From contig CAMYZS010000002.1 in the NCBI GenBank assembly GCA_947303945.1, positions 1-64,000 of the forward strand: 64,000 nucleotides of DNA. Reading direction: 5' to 3'. Of this stretch, positions 1-8,089 are shown piece by piece. The position numbers and the translations under genes were made by a program. The DNA is from an uncultured Candidatus Saccharibacteria bacterium (GTDB taxonomy: Bacteria > Patescibacteriota > Saccharimonadia > Saccharimonadales > Saccharimonadaceae). Each line of letters begins with the position of its first letter. The first letter of the stretch is position 1. Under the pieces are notes generated by a model. It had not been told where the DNA came from. It saw only the letters and a list, made by a program, of their open reading frames with translations, and did not search any database.

Positions 1-61
1 TTACAGGAACTAAGAATACGATGCTTTTTGTTGCACTTGAGATGTTAACTTAGGGCTTAGC

Positions 62-90
62 TTGACAAGTATACGGCATCATGTTATAGT
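62..90 (+). promoter_or_regulatory. Sigma70-type promoter of the PP2C gene
   Basis: TTGACA at 62-67 and TATAGT at 85-90 are separated by exactly 17 nt. Transcription should begin near 97, leaving a leader of about 40 nt before the start at 139. The same near-consensus architecture precedes many small accessory genes in this window. Confidence 0.75.
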
Positions 91-138
91 TCCTGTGTTC
101 TTAAAATGTTCATTATCAAAAGTTGGGGGGTATGTGCT

Positions 139-927
139 GTGCAAAATAATATGATTGACCAAATGGAGGCGCATAGTATCTTTAGGGAAAGTATGCAGCT
201 ACAGCTTGGCTACACTGTTGGAATCTGGCAGGTGTCAAAATGCCAGACTTGCGACATTTATTTTAATGGGTGGCATGATGCGTATCTGCCGTTTGCTGAT
301 GACACGTGCCAGGATAGTGCCCTAGTCGATCTCGTCGAGGGTATTTTTGGCGTATTCGATGGCGTTGGCAGTGATGCTAGTGGCCGCGAGGCGGCAATTA
401 GTACAGCTAGTCAAATGCATTCTCTTTTAAAAGAATCGACATGTGAGTCTGGAAAAGATCTTGCGAGGCTCGTTGACCAAACGAACCGGCTTTTAGTTTC
501 TAGCTCGGATTACGATGGTAGCAGTACTACTGCTTCGGTAGTAAAGATTCTGGGAGAAGAGCATAATTGTTTTAAGCTGGCTTATGCTCAGGTTGGGGAT
601 TCGAGGATTTACCTAGTCACTAGCTCTGGCGTACGACGAGTAACTCAGGACGAGGTGGATGATGAAAGAAACCTCACGCATGTAGTAGGAGATCGTCTCA
701 CAGATCATGTTTGCGTGCAGTTTGGCGAATTTTTTGCTAAAAGCGGCGATTGTGTCGTGATTGTCTCGGATGGGGTTACGGGGAGTAACAAGGAAGCAGC
801 CATGACGGATGATGAAGTTGGTCAGCACGTGCGTTCGGCGGGGGATGCATTTTCGGTAGCCCGAACGCTAATTACGAACGCATGTGAGCTCGATGATCTA
901 ACTGTGGTTGCCATTAAGTTCACCTAA
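139..927 (+). CDS. PP2C-family serine/threonine protein phosphatase
   Basis: Predicted Mn/Mg-dependent phosphoserine/threonine phosphatase of the PP2C (PPM/SpoIIE-like) superfamily, about 262 residues, which is the usual single-domain length, with no membrane segment. The family motifs appear in order: GVFDGVG with the metal-binding Asp, GSSTTASVV, AQVGDSRIYL, VVIVSDGV and the C-terminal DDLTVVAI. I chose the GTG start at 139 because the GGGGGGT run at 124-130 is spaced like the ribosome-binding sites at 7604 and 47352; an upstream ATG at 106 has no such site. It is transcribed alone from a strong promoter and ends at a bidirectional hairpin. No partner kinase lies in the window, so its substrate is unknown. 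Family assignment is secure; the role is not. Confidence 0.85.
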   Translation: MQNNMIDQMEAHSIFRESMQLQLGYTVGIWQVSKCQTCDIYFNGWHDAYLPFADDTCQDSALVDLVEGIFGVFDGVGSDASGREAAISTASQMHSLLKESTCESGKDLARLVDQTNRLLVSSSDYDGSSTTASVVKILGEEHNCFKLAYAQVGDSRIYLVTSSGVRRVTQDEVDDERNLTHVVGDRLTDHVCVQFGEFFAKSGDCVVIVSDGVTGSNKEAAMTDDEVGQHVRSAGDAFSVARTLITNACELDDLTVVAIKFT

Positions 928-936
928 GAATAAAAA

Positions 937-960
937 CCGCCCCAGCAATGGGGCGGCATT
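937..960. terminator. Bidirectional terminator between PP2C gene and hisS
   Basis: CCGCCCC (937-943) pairs with GGGGCGG (950-956), with T-rich and A-rich flanks on both sides. It can end transcription from both converging genes. Confidence 0.8.
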
Positions 961-2247
961 TTAGAGTTTGGTTATTTCGCCGGTTTTGAGGTTTTTGGCT
1001 TTATATTGTCCGCTAGTGACCTCATCGTTACCAATAACGATGGCGTAGTCGGAAATTTTGCTGGCGCGATTGAATTTGTCGCCAAGTTTGCGATTCGATA
1101 GGTCTACGTCGATGGTTTTGCCCTGCCCACGCATTTTGTCGGCCAACTCGAAACTAGCTTTGTATTCATGTTCGCTAATCGGCAAAATGACGTAGTCAAC
1201 TGGCTGTTTGGTTTCAATTTTGATAAGATTGGCGTCGCGCAAGACGAAGAATAGGCGCGTGAGGCCAATTGAGCCGCCAACGCCTGGGAACTTTTGGTCG
1301 GTAAAGTTGCTGGCGAGGTTTTCGTAGCGACCGCCACCAGAAATACTGCCGATTTCACGGTAATCGTCAAGCACGATTTCGAAAACGGTGCCGGTGTAAT
1401 AATCGAGACCGCGAATAATCATAAAATCAATAATGCAGTTTTCTGTACCTTTTTGGGTGAGGATATCGAAGACGGCTTTGAGCTCAGCGAGCCCATCGGC
1501 GATTAGAGTGGTGTCGCTCATTATTTCCGTGAGTTTGGCAGCGATTTCATCATAGCTGCCATGTGTAAACATGAAAGCCATAACTTTCTCAACTTGTTGG
1601 TTATTGAGACCAAGCTCGTGGAGAGCGGCGGAGCTTTTTTCGGTAGGGATTTTCTCGGCATGATCAATGATGCTTGAAATTTCGCTGGTTTTTTCGGATA
1701 GGTTGAGTGACTTAAGAAAGCCGGCGAGAACTTTACGGTTACTGATGCGGATGAGCATTTTGGGCAGCTTGAAAGTTTTGAGCGCATCGTGAATGCAGGC
1801 GATTACCTTAGCATCGTAGGCGATTGGCAGACTCTCGCGACCGATAATGTCGGCGTCACACTGGTAAAACTCGCGAAAACGGCCACGTTGGGCGCGTTCG
1901 CCACGAAAGTTGCGGTTGATTTGAGTGACTTGAAATGGAAATGCTAGATCATTATTGTGTTCGACAACGTAGCGAGCAAGCGGCACAGTATGATCGAAGC
2001 GTAAGGCTTGGTCGGCGGAATCGGCTGATTCGGCGGTTTTACTAACCATGTAAATTTGTTTCTCGGTATCGCCACCGGCTTTGGCGAGTAGGATGTCGGT
2101 TCGTTCGATGATTGGTGTTTCGATACTCAAGAAGCCATAATGATGATATACGTCGCTAATGTTTTGCTTGAGCTGGTCAAAAACTGCCTGCTCGGTTGGT
2201 AGTAGTTCTTGCATGCCAGAAAGTGGCGACGTATTAAATTTCTTCAT
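961..2247 (-). CDS. hisS: Histidyl-tRNA synthetase
   Basis: Class II aminoacyl-tRNA synthetase that charges tRNA-His in the cytoplasm; 428 residues, normal for bacterial HisRS. Visible motifs are the motif 2 region FRGERAQRGRFREFYQ, the histidine-specific RGLDYYTGTVFE loop, the SGGGRYENL segment and motif 3 around GGSIGLTRLFF. The C-terminal ~90 residues form the anticodon-binding alpha/beta domain. The start is predicted to be leaderless: a TAAAAT -10 box (minus strand, 2254-2259) lies 6 nt before the ATG and there is no Shine-Dalgarno sequence. It converges with the PP2C gene across a shared terminator. No T-box or other leader is present. Confidence 0.97.
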   Translation of the reverse strand: MKKFNTSPLSGMQELLPTEQAVFDQLKQNISDVYHHYGFLSIETPIIERTDILLAKAGGDTEKQIYMVSKTAESADSADQALRFDHTVPLARYVVEHNNDLAFPFQVTQINRNFRGERAQRGRFREFYQCDADIIGRESLPIAYDAKVIACIHDALKTFKLPKMLIRISNRKVLAGFLKSLNLSEKTSEISSIIDHAEKIPTEKSSAALHELGLNNQQVEKVMAFMFTHGSYDEIAAKLTEIMSDTTLIADGLAELKAVFDILTQKGTENCIIDFMIIRGLDYYTGTVFEIVLDDYREIGSISGGGRYENLASNFTDQKFPGVGGSIGLTRLFFVLRDANLIKIETKQPVDYVILPISEHEYKASFELADKMRGQGKTIDVDLSNRKLGDKFNRASKISDYAIVIGNDEVTSGQYKAKNLKTGEITKL

Positions 2248-2281
2248 AGCTATATTTTAACATATAGCTATCTGTTAGGGA

Positions 2282-3382
2282 TTATTGTGTGATTTGTTTG
2301 TATAATTCTATTGCCTCGGAGGCTTCGGTGATAGCTTTATTTTTATTACCCTGTTTAATAGTAAATATCGCTTCTATCTCGTCGTTGTTAGTGCCGAAAA
2401 TAAAATATACTTCTTTGTTTTGTTTATACATATCTACATTTTCAACATCGGTCTTGATGCGGTCTTTTTGATTAATCGTGAATGCTTTGTAGTATATTTT
2501 GGCGACGAGACTGCGGTAGCCATCGATGCTTGATTCGATTGTGAGACTATTCTCTGATACGTTGACGATATCTTTGTAACTATTGACGTGGCGATTGAGT
2601 GGGAGTGGAAAGAAGGTGGCAATATCGAATAGGTATGGTTTGTTGGATTTATCGGAAATAGTTAGAGCAGCTTTTATTAACGCACTTCGGATGGCGGTTT
2701 CGGTTTTCGTGTCGTAATCCCCGCTAGGTAAGCGGTAGGCGTATGAAAGTAGTTTTTTGCTAGAAGTGAAACTGTATAGCGTAAATGTGGTGGCGTCGTG
2801 GTCTTTAATGGCAGTAACGATAGTGGTAGCTCCGACGATATAATCGCTTTCACATTTTTTGTCCGCTTCGCATTCTTGGTTGATTTCTTCTAAAGATTGT
2901 CGTTTATCGGTTGCGATATCGACGCGGTAAGTTTGGTCATCTTGCGAAACATTTAGGGATAAAAATGTATTATTTGCGTCATCTTCGTCAAGTATTTGGC
3001 TGGCGTTATTAAAAGAAATGTTTGGCGCGCCAGTAAAGGTGTAATTATTGATCGAAAATCCTTCGGAAACGTTCGACATAGCATAACTACTGCGCGTTAG
3101 AGCGCTCTCGTTAAAATATTCGATATTGATTTCATGGTTTTCTGTAATTGTTTCTTCGTGCGTTTCTGCGACTGTCGATTCTTGGCTGTTGGGTTTGGGC
3201 TGGTTGATAAAGAACAAGACAATTGCGATTATTATGGCGATGCCGGCGATGACTATCGCTGTGATAATAATTGGCTTTTTGCTACGTTTCGGCTTCTGGG
3301 CATTTGCACTAAGCTCGGCTATAGTCGGAGCTGATGGTGTGCTTGACATCTGGCTATTATTGTCGTTATCGTTTGGGTTCAT
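2282..3382 (-). CDS. Single-pass membrane protein of unknown function
   Basis: 366-residue protein of no family I recognise. Residues 1-36 are polar and Ser/Pro/Asn-rich and end in a basic KPKRSKK stretch. Residues about 37-60 form one strongly hydrophobic Ile-rich helix. The remaining ~300 residues are hydrophilic and mixed alpha/beta in character. By the positive-inside rule the short N-terminus should be cytoplasmic and the large domain extracellular. The start is predicted leaderless (TAAAAT at 3389-3394, 6 nt before ATG). The 34-nt gap to hisS contains the hisS promoter, so the two need not be cotranscribed. The same layout (short basic N-terminus, one helix, soluble domain) recurs at 17981 and 40322. 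Confidence 0.8.
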   Translation of the reverse strand: MNPNDNDNNSQMSSTPSAPTIAELSANAQKPKRSKKPIIITAIVIAGIAIIIAIVLFFINQPKPNSQESTVAETHEETITENHEINIEYFNESALTRSSYAMSNVSEGFSINNYTFTGAPNISFNNASQILDEDDANNTFLSLNVSQDDQTYRVDIATDKRQSLEEINQECEADKKCESDYIVGATTIVTAIKDHDATTFTLYSFTSSKKLLSYAYRLPSGDYDTKTETAIRSALIKAALTISDKSNKPYLFDIATFFPLPLNRHVNSYKDIVNVSENSLTIESSIDGYRSLVAKIYYKAFTINQKDRIKTDVENVDMYKQNKEVYFIFGTNNDEIEAIFTIKQGNKNKAITEASEAIELYKQITQ

Positions 3383-3459
3383 ATCTTTATTTTAACATGA
3401 GCCCTTTAAAAATACTTTTTCGCATTTTGCGATAAGATGTGTTATACTGTTTTCATTGT

Positions 3460-3535
3460 GGCTCTGTAGCTCAGCTGGTAGAGCAGAGGCCTGAAGAGCC
3501 TTGTGTCGTTGGTTCAAGTCCGACCGGAGCCACCA
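3460..3535 (+). tRNA. tRNA-Phe (anticodon GAA)
   Basis: All four arms fold. Acceptor GGCTCTG pairs with CGGAGCC, the D-stem is GCTC/GAGC, and the anticodon stem GAGGC/GCCTT closes a CTGAAGA loop with anticodon GAA. The T-stem GTTGG/CCGAC closes a TTCAAGT loop. Discriminator A is followed by an encoded CCA (3533-3535). Total length is 76 nt. An extended -10 promoter (TG-N-TATACT, -10 at 3443-3448) lies just upstream. Confidence 0.97.
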
Positions 3536-3540
3536 AAAGA

Positions 3541-3565
3541 ATTACCCGCAGGGGGTGATTTTTTG
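3541..3565 (+). terminator. Terminator after tRNA-Phe
   Basis: ATTACCC (3541-3547) pairs with GGGTGAT (3553-3559), followed by a run of six T. Confidence 0.7.
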
Positions 3566-3686
3566 TTGTAATATATTTTTCAGATAGTAAAAGGAGATAA
3601 AGGAAGAGTGCGGAGCTGTCTGGGATTTGCCAGATTGGGGACCAAAAACGCAAAGATGTCTCGTTCATATCGATTATGTCCGTTTC

Positions 3687-3737
3687 CTAGACTAGAGTAG
3701 ACTGTCTAGTTGATTTTCTTATAATTTATCGTATAAT
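3687..3737 (+). promoter_or_regulatory. Promoter of the 206-residue unknown gene, with an inverted repeat abutting -35
   Basis: TTGATT (3710-3715) and TATAAT (3732-3737) are 16 nt apart. The inverted repeat CTAGAC-N11-GTCTAG (3687-3692 and 3704-3709) ends directly against the -35 box, so it could be an operator. The interval 3566-3686 shows no gene. Confidence 0.6.
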
Positions 3738-3806
3738 TACAGTTGAGTTTTTAGAGTTGCATGAAATTCGGTCTTTTACAGTTAGAGTTAGAAAGGAAGG
3801 TGCATT

Positions 3807-4427
3807 TTGGAGGAGAAATATCTACGGCTTGTAGAGAGCATCAGGGACGCCGTGCGCAAAAGAGCGATGGATGTTCCGAAATTTCGTAAGGATGGGAATG
3901 GTTGCATTCGTATCCTTTTATATCCTTGTTGTAAGGAAGCTGATGATCAGTTTGGTGGACTGAGCAAATTCGGCACCGACGGCAACGATATTGCAGACTA
4001 TGAATATGCGTTCGCGGTTACTCCTGGCGGTAGCCGCGTGGTAGCGGCCAATACTAATGATGGTGGCGAATGCAAAATCGACTGCTACGCTTTATCGGCA
4101 ATGAAGATTGCTGACTGCTCGCATGCTCAGGATGTGGGCGCAGGACTGCTTTCGGGCATTGTTGATGACCCGAGCCTGACAGAAGATTGTGGCTACGGCC
4201 ACTATCCTGGCGCCCTGTGCGTAGAGGTGAAGAAAATTGACATAACATCTGACACTGACGGATTTCGCTCGTACGAAGACGAATCCGATTACTGGGGTAT
4301 TTACGTATGCGTGTCTGGCGCAAGCTACAGCGAAGATCTGTATTGCGCAGCTGCGGCGATTGCTGTTATTGAAGATTTCTTCATGTACGAGACGGGCTGC
4401 TATCGGATTGTTGAACCGAATATCTGA
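3807..4427 (+). CDS. Cysteine-rich soluble protein of unknown function
   Basis: 206 residues, no signal peptide or membrane helix, no family recognised. It is acidic and has many cysteines spread along the chain (for example YPCC near residue 40, ECKIDC near 90, DCGYG near 135), but no regular zinc-binding spacing. I chose TTG at 3807 because GGAAGG ends 8 nt before it and no better in-frame ATG follows. It is a single-gene unit with its own promoter and terminator. Codon use is richer in G and C at third positions than the adjacent housekeeping genes, which also produces long antisense open frames here. Confidence 0.75.
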   Translation: MEEKYLRLVESIRDAVRKRAMDVPKFRKDGNGCIRILLYPCCKEADDQFGGLSKFGTDGNDIADYEYAFAVTPGGSRVVAANTNDGGECKIDCYALSAMKIADCSHAQDVGAGLLSGIVDDPSLTEDCGYGHYPGALCVEVKKIDITSDTDGFRSYEDESDYWGIYVCVSGASYSEDLYCAAAAIAVIEDFFMYETGCYRIVEPNI

Positions 4428-4457
4428 TGGGGGGATCCTTCCCTTTCTGAGTAACTT

Positions 4458-4488
4458 GAAGCTCGGCAGTCGCCGGGCTTCTTTTTTG
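4458..4488 (+). terminator. Terminator of the 3807 gene
   Basis: GAAGC-TCGGC (4458-4467) pairs with GCCGG-GCTTC (4472-4481), followed by a T tract. Confidence 0.75.
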
Positions 4489-4494
4489 TAACGT

Positions 4495-4521
4495 AAAACC
4501 ACCAGCCTAGCTGGTGGTTTT
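4495..4521. terminator. Perfect bidirectional terminator hairpin
   Basis: AAAACCACCAGC (4495-4506) pairs perfectly with GCTGGTGGTTTT (4510-4521) around a 3-nt CTA loop. It is one of several near-identical hairpins in the window (also 7247-7286, 7961-7990 and 8005-8027). Confidence 0.75.
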
Positions 4522-4531
4522 GCACTACAAC

Positions 4532-4572
4532 AAAAAAGACGCCCAGTTGTCCACATAATGGAACTGGGCGTT
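4532..4572 (-). terminator. Terminator of the Gly/Pro-rich gene
   Basis: ACGCCCAGTT pairs with AACTGGGCGT (4562-4571). On the minus strand a run of T follows (plus-strand A run 4532-4537). Confidence 0.8.
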
Positions 4573-4586
4573 GTGAGAGCGGGTGG

Positions 4587-4880
4587 TTAATAGAAAAAAT
4601 CGGTCATGAATTCACCGATGCGTTCGGCGAGAGATTTCTTGTCCTTTTTGGGATCTTTCTGCTCGCCGCCGTCGCCGCCGCTGGGATGTGGTGAAGACAG
4701 GATGTAGCCGAGGAAGCCGTTGTAAGGGCTTCTAGGGCCACCACCGCCGCCAGGAGGCGCACCGTGTCCGCCGGGACCGAAGCCGCCGGGACCGAAGCCG
4801 CCGGGACCACCAAAGCCGCCAGGGCCTGGACCGAAAAACGCTATATTGCCACTGCCACCGTAAAGAGCGATCTCTGCCAT
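4587..4880 (-). CDS. Gly/Pro-rich low-complexity small protein
   Basis: 97 residues. The first ~10 residues are ordinary. Residues ~10-50 are a Gly/Pro/Phe tract with GGFGPGGFGPGG-type repeats, and the C-terminus is charged, with a KDPKKDKK run and a terminal amphipathic segment. There is no signal peptide. The ATG at 4880 is chosen because a GGGGG ribosome-binding site precedes it by 8 nt; an in-frame GTG three codons upstream has no room for one. A promoter (-10 TAGAAT, 4913-4918 on the minus strand) and its own terminator make it a single-gene unit. Such tracts are flexible and may mediate assembly or adhesion, but no function can be assigned. Confidence 0.75.
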   Translation of the reverse strand: MAEIALYGGSGNIAFFGPGPGGFGGPGGFGPGGFGPGGHGAPPGGGGGPRSPYNGFLGYILSSPHPSGGDGGEQKDPKKDKKSLAERIGEFMTDFFY

Positions 4881-4979
4881 AGTTGACACCCCCTTTCAAG
4901 ATTTGTATCTATATTCTAACATAAATACGATAAAAAACAAGGCGCATTTGACGCGCCCTGCTATTTTGCTTAAGCCCGC

Positions 4980-5681
4980 TTAGTCGCTGGTTTCCCAGAC
5001 ACTACTGATGGCTTTTGAAACGGTAATATCGTCTGGGCGGAAAGTTTCGTCGATTGCCTTGATTTGTTCTTGGATATCTGCGTCGCGATCGGCTTTGAAG
5101 AGTCCTGCTGCAGCGGAATCTGAGCCATAGGCAGCCGCGGCATGATGGCCGTCAATATCGACACGTACGCAATCGCGGAGATGCTTATCTGCAGCCATGA
5201 CTAGCGCGCTAGCTTTGGAGCGGGCATCGGCGAAAGCGTCGGCCAAAAGTTGTCTCTGATGGTCGCGATAATCTTTAAGGGTAAATTCGATATGAAGATG
5301 TGGAAAGCTGTCACTATTGGAAGTGAGCGCGAGGAGTTTGGCGAGGCGCTCTTTGTTGTAATCAAAGATGATTTGTAGCCATTGCTCAAAGAAGAAACCG
5401 TCCGAAACGCGGCGAGTGAGATTTTTGGTTAGATCTTCTTCGGTTTTTGCCTCGATGCGGTTGGTATGGAAGTGTTCGCTGATGTTGTAGGCGTAAGTTT
5501 TGAAATCTTTGGCCTCAAAATCGCTCTCATTTTCGATATATTCGATAAAACTTTTTACTTTTTCGACGCCACGCCGCATGGCTTCGCTGTATTCATTGGC
5601 GTGCGCATGAAAGCTAGCGCAGGCGATGATTTGGTCTGGCGCAACTTGCTTTTCGGCATAGCCATCAACAAATATTTGCAT
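4980..5681 (-). CDS. SIMPL-domain (DUF541) protein, cytoplasmic form
   Basis: 233 residues resembling the SIMPL/DUF541 family. The N-terminal strand VDGYAEKQVAPDQI is followed by a helical EYSEAMRRGVEKVKSFIEYI segment. A second half contains the repeated alpha/beta pattern with AFADARSKASALV, typical of the family's second helix. Most family members are exported; this one has no signal peptide and no membrane helix, so it should be cytoplasmic. A ribosome-binding site (AGGAGG) lies just upstream of the ATG. It stands alone between the Gly/Pro-rich gene and glyA. The biochemical role of SIMPL proteins is poorly defined, so only the family is called. Confidence 0.65.
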   Translation of the reverse strand: MQIFVDGYAEKQVAPDQIIACASFHAHANEYSEAMRRGVEKVKSFIEYIENESDFEAKDFKTYAYNISEHFHTNRIEAKTEEDLTKNLTRRVSDGFFFEQWLQIIFDYNKERLAKLLALTSNSDSFPHLHIEFTLKDYRDHQRQLLADAFADARSKASALVMAADKHLRDCVRVDIDGHHAAAAYGSDSAAAGLFKADRDADIQEQIKAIDETFRPDDITVSKAISSVWETSD

Positions 5682-5877
5682 ATATCCTCCTATATCATTT
5701 AATTTTATTCTAGCATAGAACTTATGCTTGATTAAGATTAGAAAAGTGTTGGATAATGAATTATACTGTATGGGAAGGGGTAGTAATTAATAATATAGTA
5801 GCTTGTTAGGAGCGCAATATTATGATCTAGAGTAATCACATTGGTGAAAAAATAAATTCTGAAAGGAGCCTTTTCCA

Positions 5878-7245
5878 GTGAAAGATAATAAGATTTTTGA
5901 ATTAATTGATGCAGAAAAGCAACGCCAGAGTGAGGGCTTGGAGTTAATACCGAGTGAAAATTATGCTTCGGCGGAGGTGCGCGAAGCGATGGGGTCGGTT
6001 TTTACGAATAAATATTCAGAGGGTTATCCTGGCTTTAATAGCTTAGACGGCTCTGATGATGAGGTGCTGTCAATTGAACCGGATAACTACCGCTATTATG
6101 GTGGTCAGCAAAATACCGATAAAATAGAGCGTCTAGCAATTGCGCGTGCGCGTAGGCTGTTTCATGCTGATCATGCAAATGTGCAGCCACATTCGGGCGC
6201 GCAGGCAAACAACGCGGTTTATAATGCGTGGCTAGAGCCGGGAGATACGGTGTTGGGGATGAACCTTGGCCATGGTGGCCATTTGACGCATGGGGCGCCA
6301 GTCACGCAAAGTGCTAAAATCTATAATTTTGTGTCGTATGGTGTTAATCCGGAAACTGGCGATATTGATTATGACGAGATGGCGAGGCTTGCCGCTGAGC
6401 ACCAGCCGAAAATTATTTTGGTTGGCTATTCTGCTTTTTCGAAGATTCCAGATTTTGATCGTGTTGCGGAAATTGCGAAAGATATCCCAGATTGTCTATT
6501 AATGGCCGATATGGCACATGTGGCTGGCCTGATTGCTGGCGGCGCACATCCGAATCCGCTTGATCATGGTTTTCATGTCATGACTACAACTACGCATAAG
6601 ACTTTGCGTGGTCCGCGTGGTGGACTAATCTTGAGTCGTGGTAAAGTTAGCAGTCCATTAAAAAAGCCAGAACATACGCTTGAGAATATTCCGACTTTAA
6701 TTGACCGTTCAGTCTTCCCTGGTACTCAGGGTGGTCCATTAATGCATATTGTAGCGGCCAAGGCTGTTGCGCTATATGAGGCGGAGCAGGTTTCATTTCA
6801 GAACTATGCTCGCGAGGTTGTGAGCAATGCAAAAGTTTTGGCAGATGCACTTATGGCGCATGGCTTTAAGCTTGTTGGTGGTGGTACAAAAAACCATTTA
6901 ATTTTGGTTGATATGATGGCTTCGTTTGGCATAGATGGCAAGATTATGGAGACTATGATGGATAAGGTTGGTCTTACGTTGAATGCTAATGCTATTCCAA
7001 ATGATACCTTGCCGCCATTTAGGCCATCGGGTATTCGTTTAGGGACGGCAGCAATTACGACTCGCGGTATGAGTCGTAATGAGATGATAAAGATAGGCTC
7101 CTGGATGCGCCGGATAGCGGAAATCTGTGTCGAGATTAATAGTGGCCGCCAGCCGGAGAATGCATTTACAAATGAGCTTACTGCGATTCGCGAAGAAGTT
7201 CGTCAGATTGCTGAGATTTTCCCTATTCCGGGCATTCAATATTAA
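5878..7245 (+). CDS. glyA: Serine hydroxymethyltransferase
   Basis: PLP-dependent enzyme interconverting serine and glycine with tetrahydrofolate; the main one-carbon source in reduced genomes. 455 residues, slightly longer than the usual 410-430. Family signatures are EGLELIPSENYAS near the N-terminus, the substrate-binding GYPG, NVQPHSGAQAN, the PLP-lysine segment TTTTHKTLRGPRGG, and FPGTQGGPLMH. GTG at 5878 is the start, with GAAAGGAG about 10 nt upstream. The 196-nt upstream region shows no glycine or THF riboswitch fold that I can recognise. A strong hairpin terminator follows. It is apparently monocistronic. Confidence 0.97.
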   Translation: MKDNKIFELIDAEKQRQSEGLELIPSENYASAEVREAMGSVFTNKYSEGYPGFNSLDGSDDEVLSIEPDNYRYYGGQQNTDKIERLAIARARRLFHADHANVQPHSGAQANNAVYNAWLEPGDTVLGMNLGHGGHLTHGAPVTQSAKIYNFVSYGVNPETGDIDYDEMARLAAEHQPKIILVGYSAFSKIPDFDRVAEIAKDIPDCLLMADMAHVAGLIAGGAHPNPLDHGFHVMTTTTHKTLRGPRGGLILSRGKVSSPLKKPEHTLENIPTLIDRSVFPGTQGGPLMHIVAAKAVALYEAEQVSFQNYAREVVSNAKVLADALMAHGFKLVGGGTKNHLILVDMMASFGIDGKIMETMMDKVGLTLNANAIPNDTLPPFRPSGIRLGTAAITTRGMSRNEMIKIGSWMRRIAEICVEINSGRQPENAFTNELTAIREEVRQIAEIFPIPGIQY

Positions 7246-7246
7246 A

Positions 7247-7286
7247 TAAATAAACATCCACCGGCTTAGCCGGTGGGTGTTTATTT
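7247..7286. terminator. Terminator after glyA
   Basis: A long perfect hairpin: the AAATAAACATCCACCGGC side pairs with GCCGGTGGGTGTTTATTT around TTA (one mismatch-tolerant position). T/A-rich on both flanks. Confidence 0.85.
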
Positions 7287-7363
7287 GAACGGGTAGTAGC
7301 TCTCTATTTTGCTGACAGCGCCCAGAGGGCGCATATTAGAACTATTATCACTCGCGTAAATGC

Positions 7364-7504
7364 TTAGTTAGTCATAAACGGATTATTTAGATCCAGCGGC
7401 AATTGATTCTGAATATATTCTTGAACCTTCTTTATATCCTCCTCGGCTATATCTACATATTGATTACCGTAGTAGCTTCTTCAAAGATATAATTCAAATG
7501 CATC
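7364..7504 (-). pseudogene. Possible remnant of an IS200-like / REP-associated (Y1) transposase C-terminus
   Basis: Minus-strand translation gives FELYL, then an in-frame TGA, then RSYYGNQYVDIAEEDIKKV and EYIQNQLPLDLNNPF before a TAA at 7364-7366. The pattern (aromatic/Arg-Ser-Tyr-Tyr, an acidic EEDIKKV helix, then EYIQNQ) resembles the end of Y1 transposases of the IS200 or RAYT type, which usually finish with a YI-N-P or YIENQ element. Only ~45 codons remain, with a stop inside and no upstream domain visible. The rest of 7287-7528 holds only a GCGCCC-AGA-GGGCGC hairpin (about 7329-7343). Assignment is tentative. Confidence 0.3.
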
Positions 7505-7528
7505 AATCATCTCAACTCAACCGACAAC

Positions 7529-7557
7529 TTGACAAATATGTACATATGATGTATAAT
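7529..7557 (+). promoter_or_regulatory. Consensus promoter of the 118-residue membrane protein gene
   Basis: TTGACA (7529-7534), a 17-nt spacer, then TATAAT (7552-7557): a perfect consensus match. Confidence 0.85.
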
Positions 7558-7603
7558 GTAGACATTGTTCTTTAATCATCCGCTAAAAAAGGGGGGTAAA
7601 AAA

Positions 7604-7960
7604 ATGAATGAAAAGAGATTCATGAAAGCGGTATTTATTGAAAGTGCCGCTATAGCGGCTACGATGATCGCGGCATTACGGTTCACGAGTGCTACAGCTA
7701 TCGTCATCTACGTAGCAGTCAGTCTGTTTGCGATAGTCGTATCATGGGTCGTCATCGATCCCGTCAACAGCGAACTGTATCGTACTGCCTGGTGGTTCCA
7801 TATGGGCGGTTGCGCTATGATAATAATAGCTTTAGTAGCGACAGACTACAGTTTGGAGATAGATGATCGAATAAAGTTAACGATTGTGGCTCCCTTCTTT
7901 CTTTCGGCTCTTTTATATATTTATGCCAAAAGAAAAGAAAAGAAAAAGAATAACTCGTAA
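7604..7960 (+). CDS. Small four-helix membrane protein, unknown
   Basis: 118 residues with predicted helices near 8-26, 30-50, 64-80 and 91-107, ending in a basic KRKEKKKNNS tail that should be cytoplasmic. No family recognised. The start at 7604 is fixed by GGGGGGT 6 nt upstream; an in-frame ATG at 7565 would place this ribosome-binding site inside the coding region and lies too close to the promoter. It is a single-gene unit with a perfect-consensus promoter and downstream hairpins. It faces another small membrane protein (8090-8557) of the same expression type across shared terminators. Confidence 0.8.
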   Translation: MNEKRFMKAVFIESAAIAATMIAALRFTSATAIVIYVAVSLFAIVVSWVVIDPVNSELYRTAWWFHMGGCAMIIIALVATDYSLEIDDRIKLTIVAPFFLSALLYIYAKRKEKKKNNS

Positions 7961-7990
7961 AACACCCACCGGCTATGCCGGTGGATTTTA
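7961..7990 (+). terminator. Terminator of the 7604 gene
   Basis: CCACCGGC (7966-7973) pairs with GCCGGTGG (7977-7984), followed by ATTTTA. Confidence 0.75.
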
Positions 7991-8004
7991 AGATATAATC
8001 ACAG

Positions 8005-8027
8005 AACCCCCAGCCTAGCCGGGGGTT
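8005..8027. terminator. Second hairpin in the convergent terminator cluster
   Basis: AACCCCC (8005-8011) pairs with GGGGGTT (8021-8027). It lies between two other hairpins, so three stand in about 100 nt. Confidence 0.6.
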
Positions 8028-8033
8028 TAGGAT

Positions 8034-8064
8034 ACAAAAAACTTCCCCAACCAAGTGGGGAAGT
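8034..8064 (-). terminator. Terminator of the 8090-8557 gene
   Basis: ACTTCCCC (8041-8048) pairs with GGGGAAGT (8057-8064). The minus strand continues into a T run. Confidence 0.8.
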
Positions 8065-8089
8065 AACGGCTGTCATGTTGCATCTTTAT

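Noticed and set aside
5700..5877. Possible glycine or THF riboswitch upstream of glyA
   Set aside because: I cannot find the conserved core of either riboswitch; only a promoter-like AT-rich region and a Shine-Dalgarno sequence are visible.
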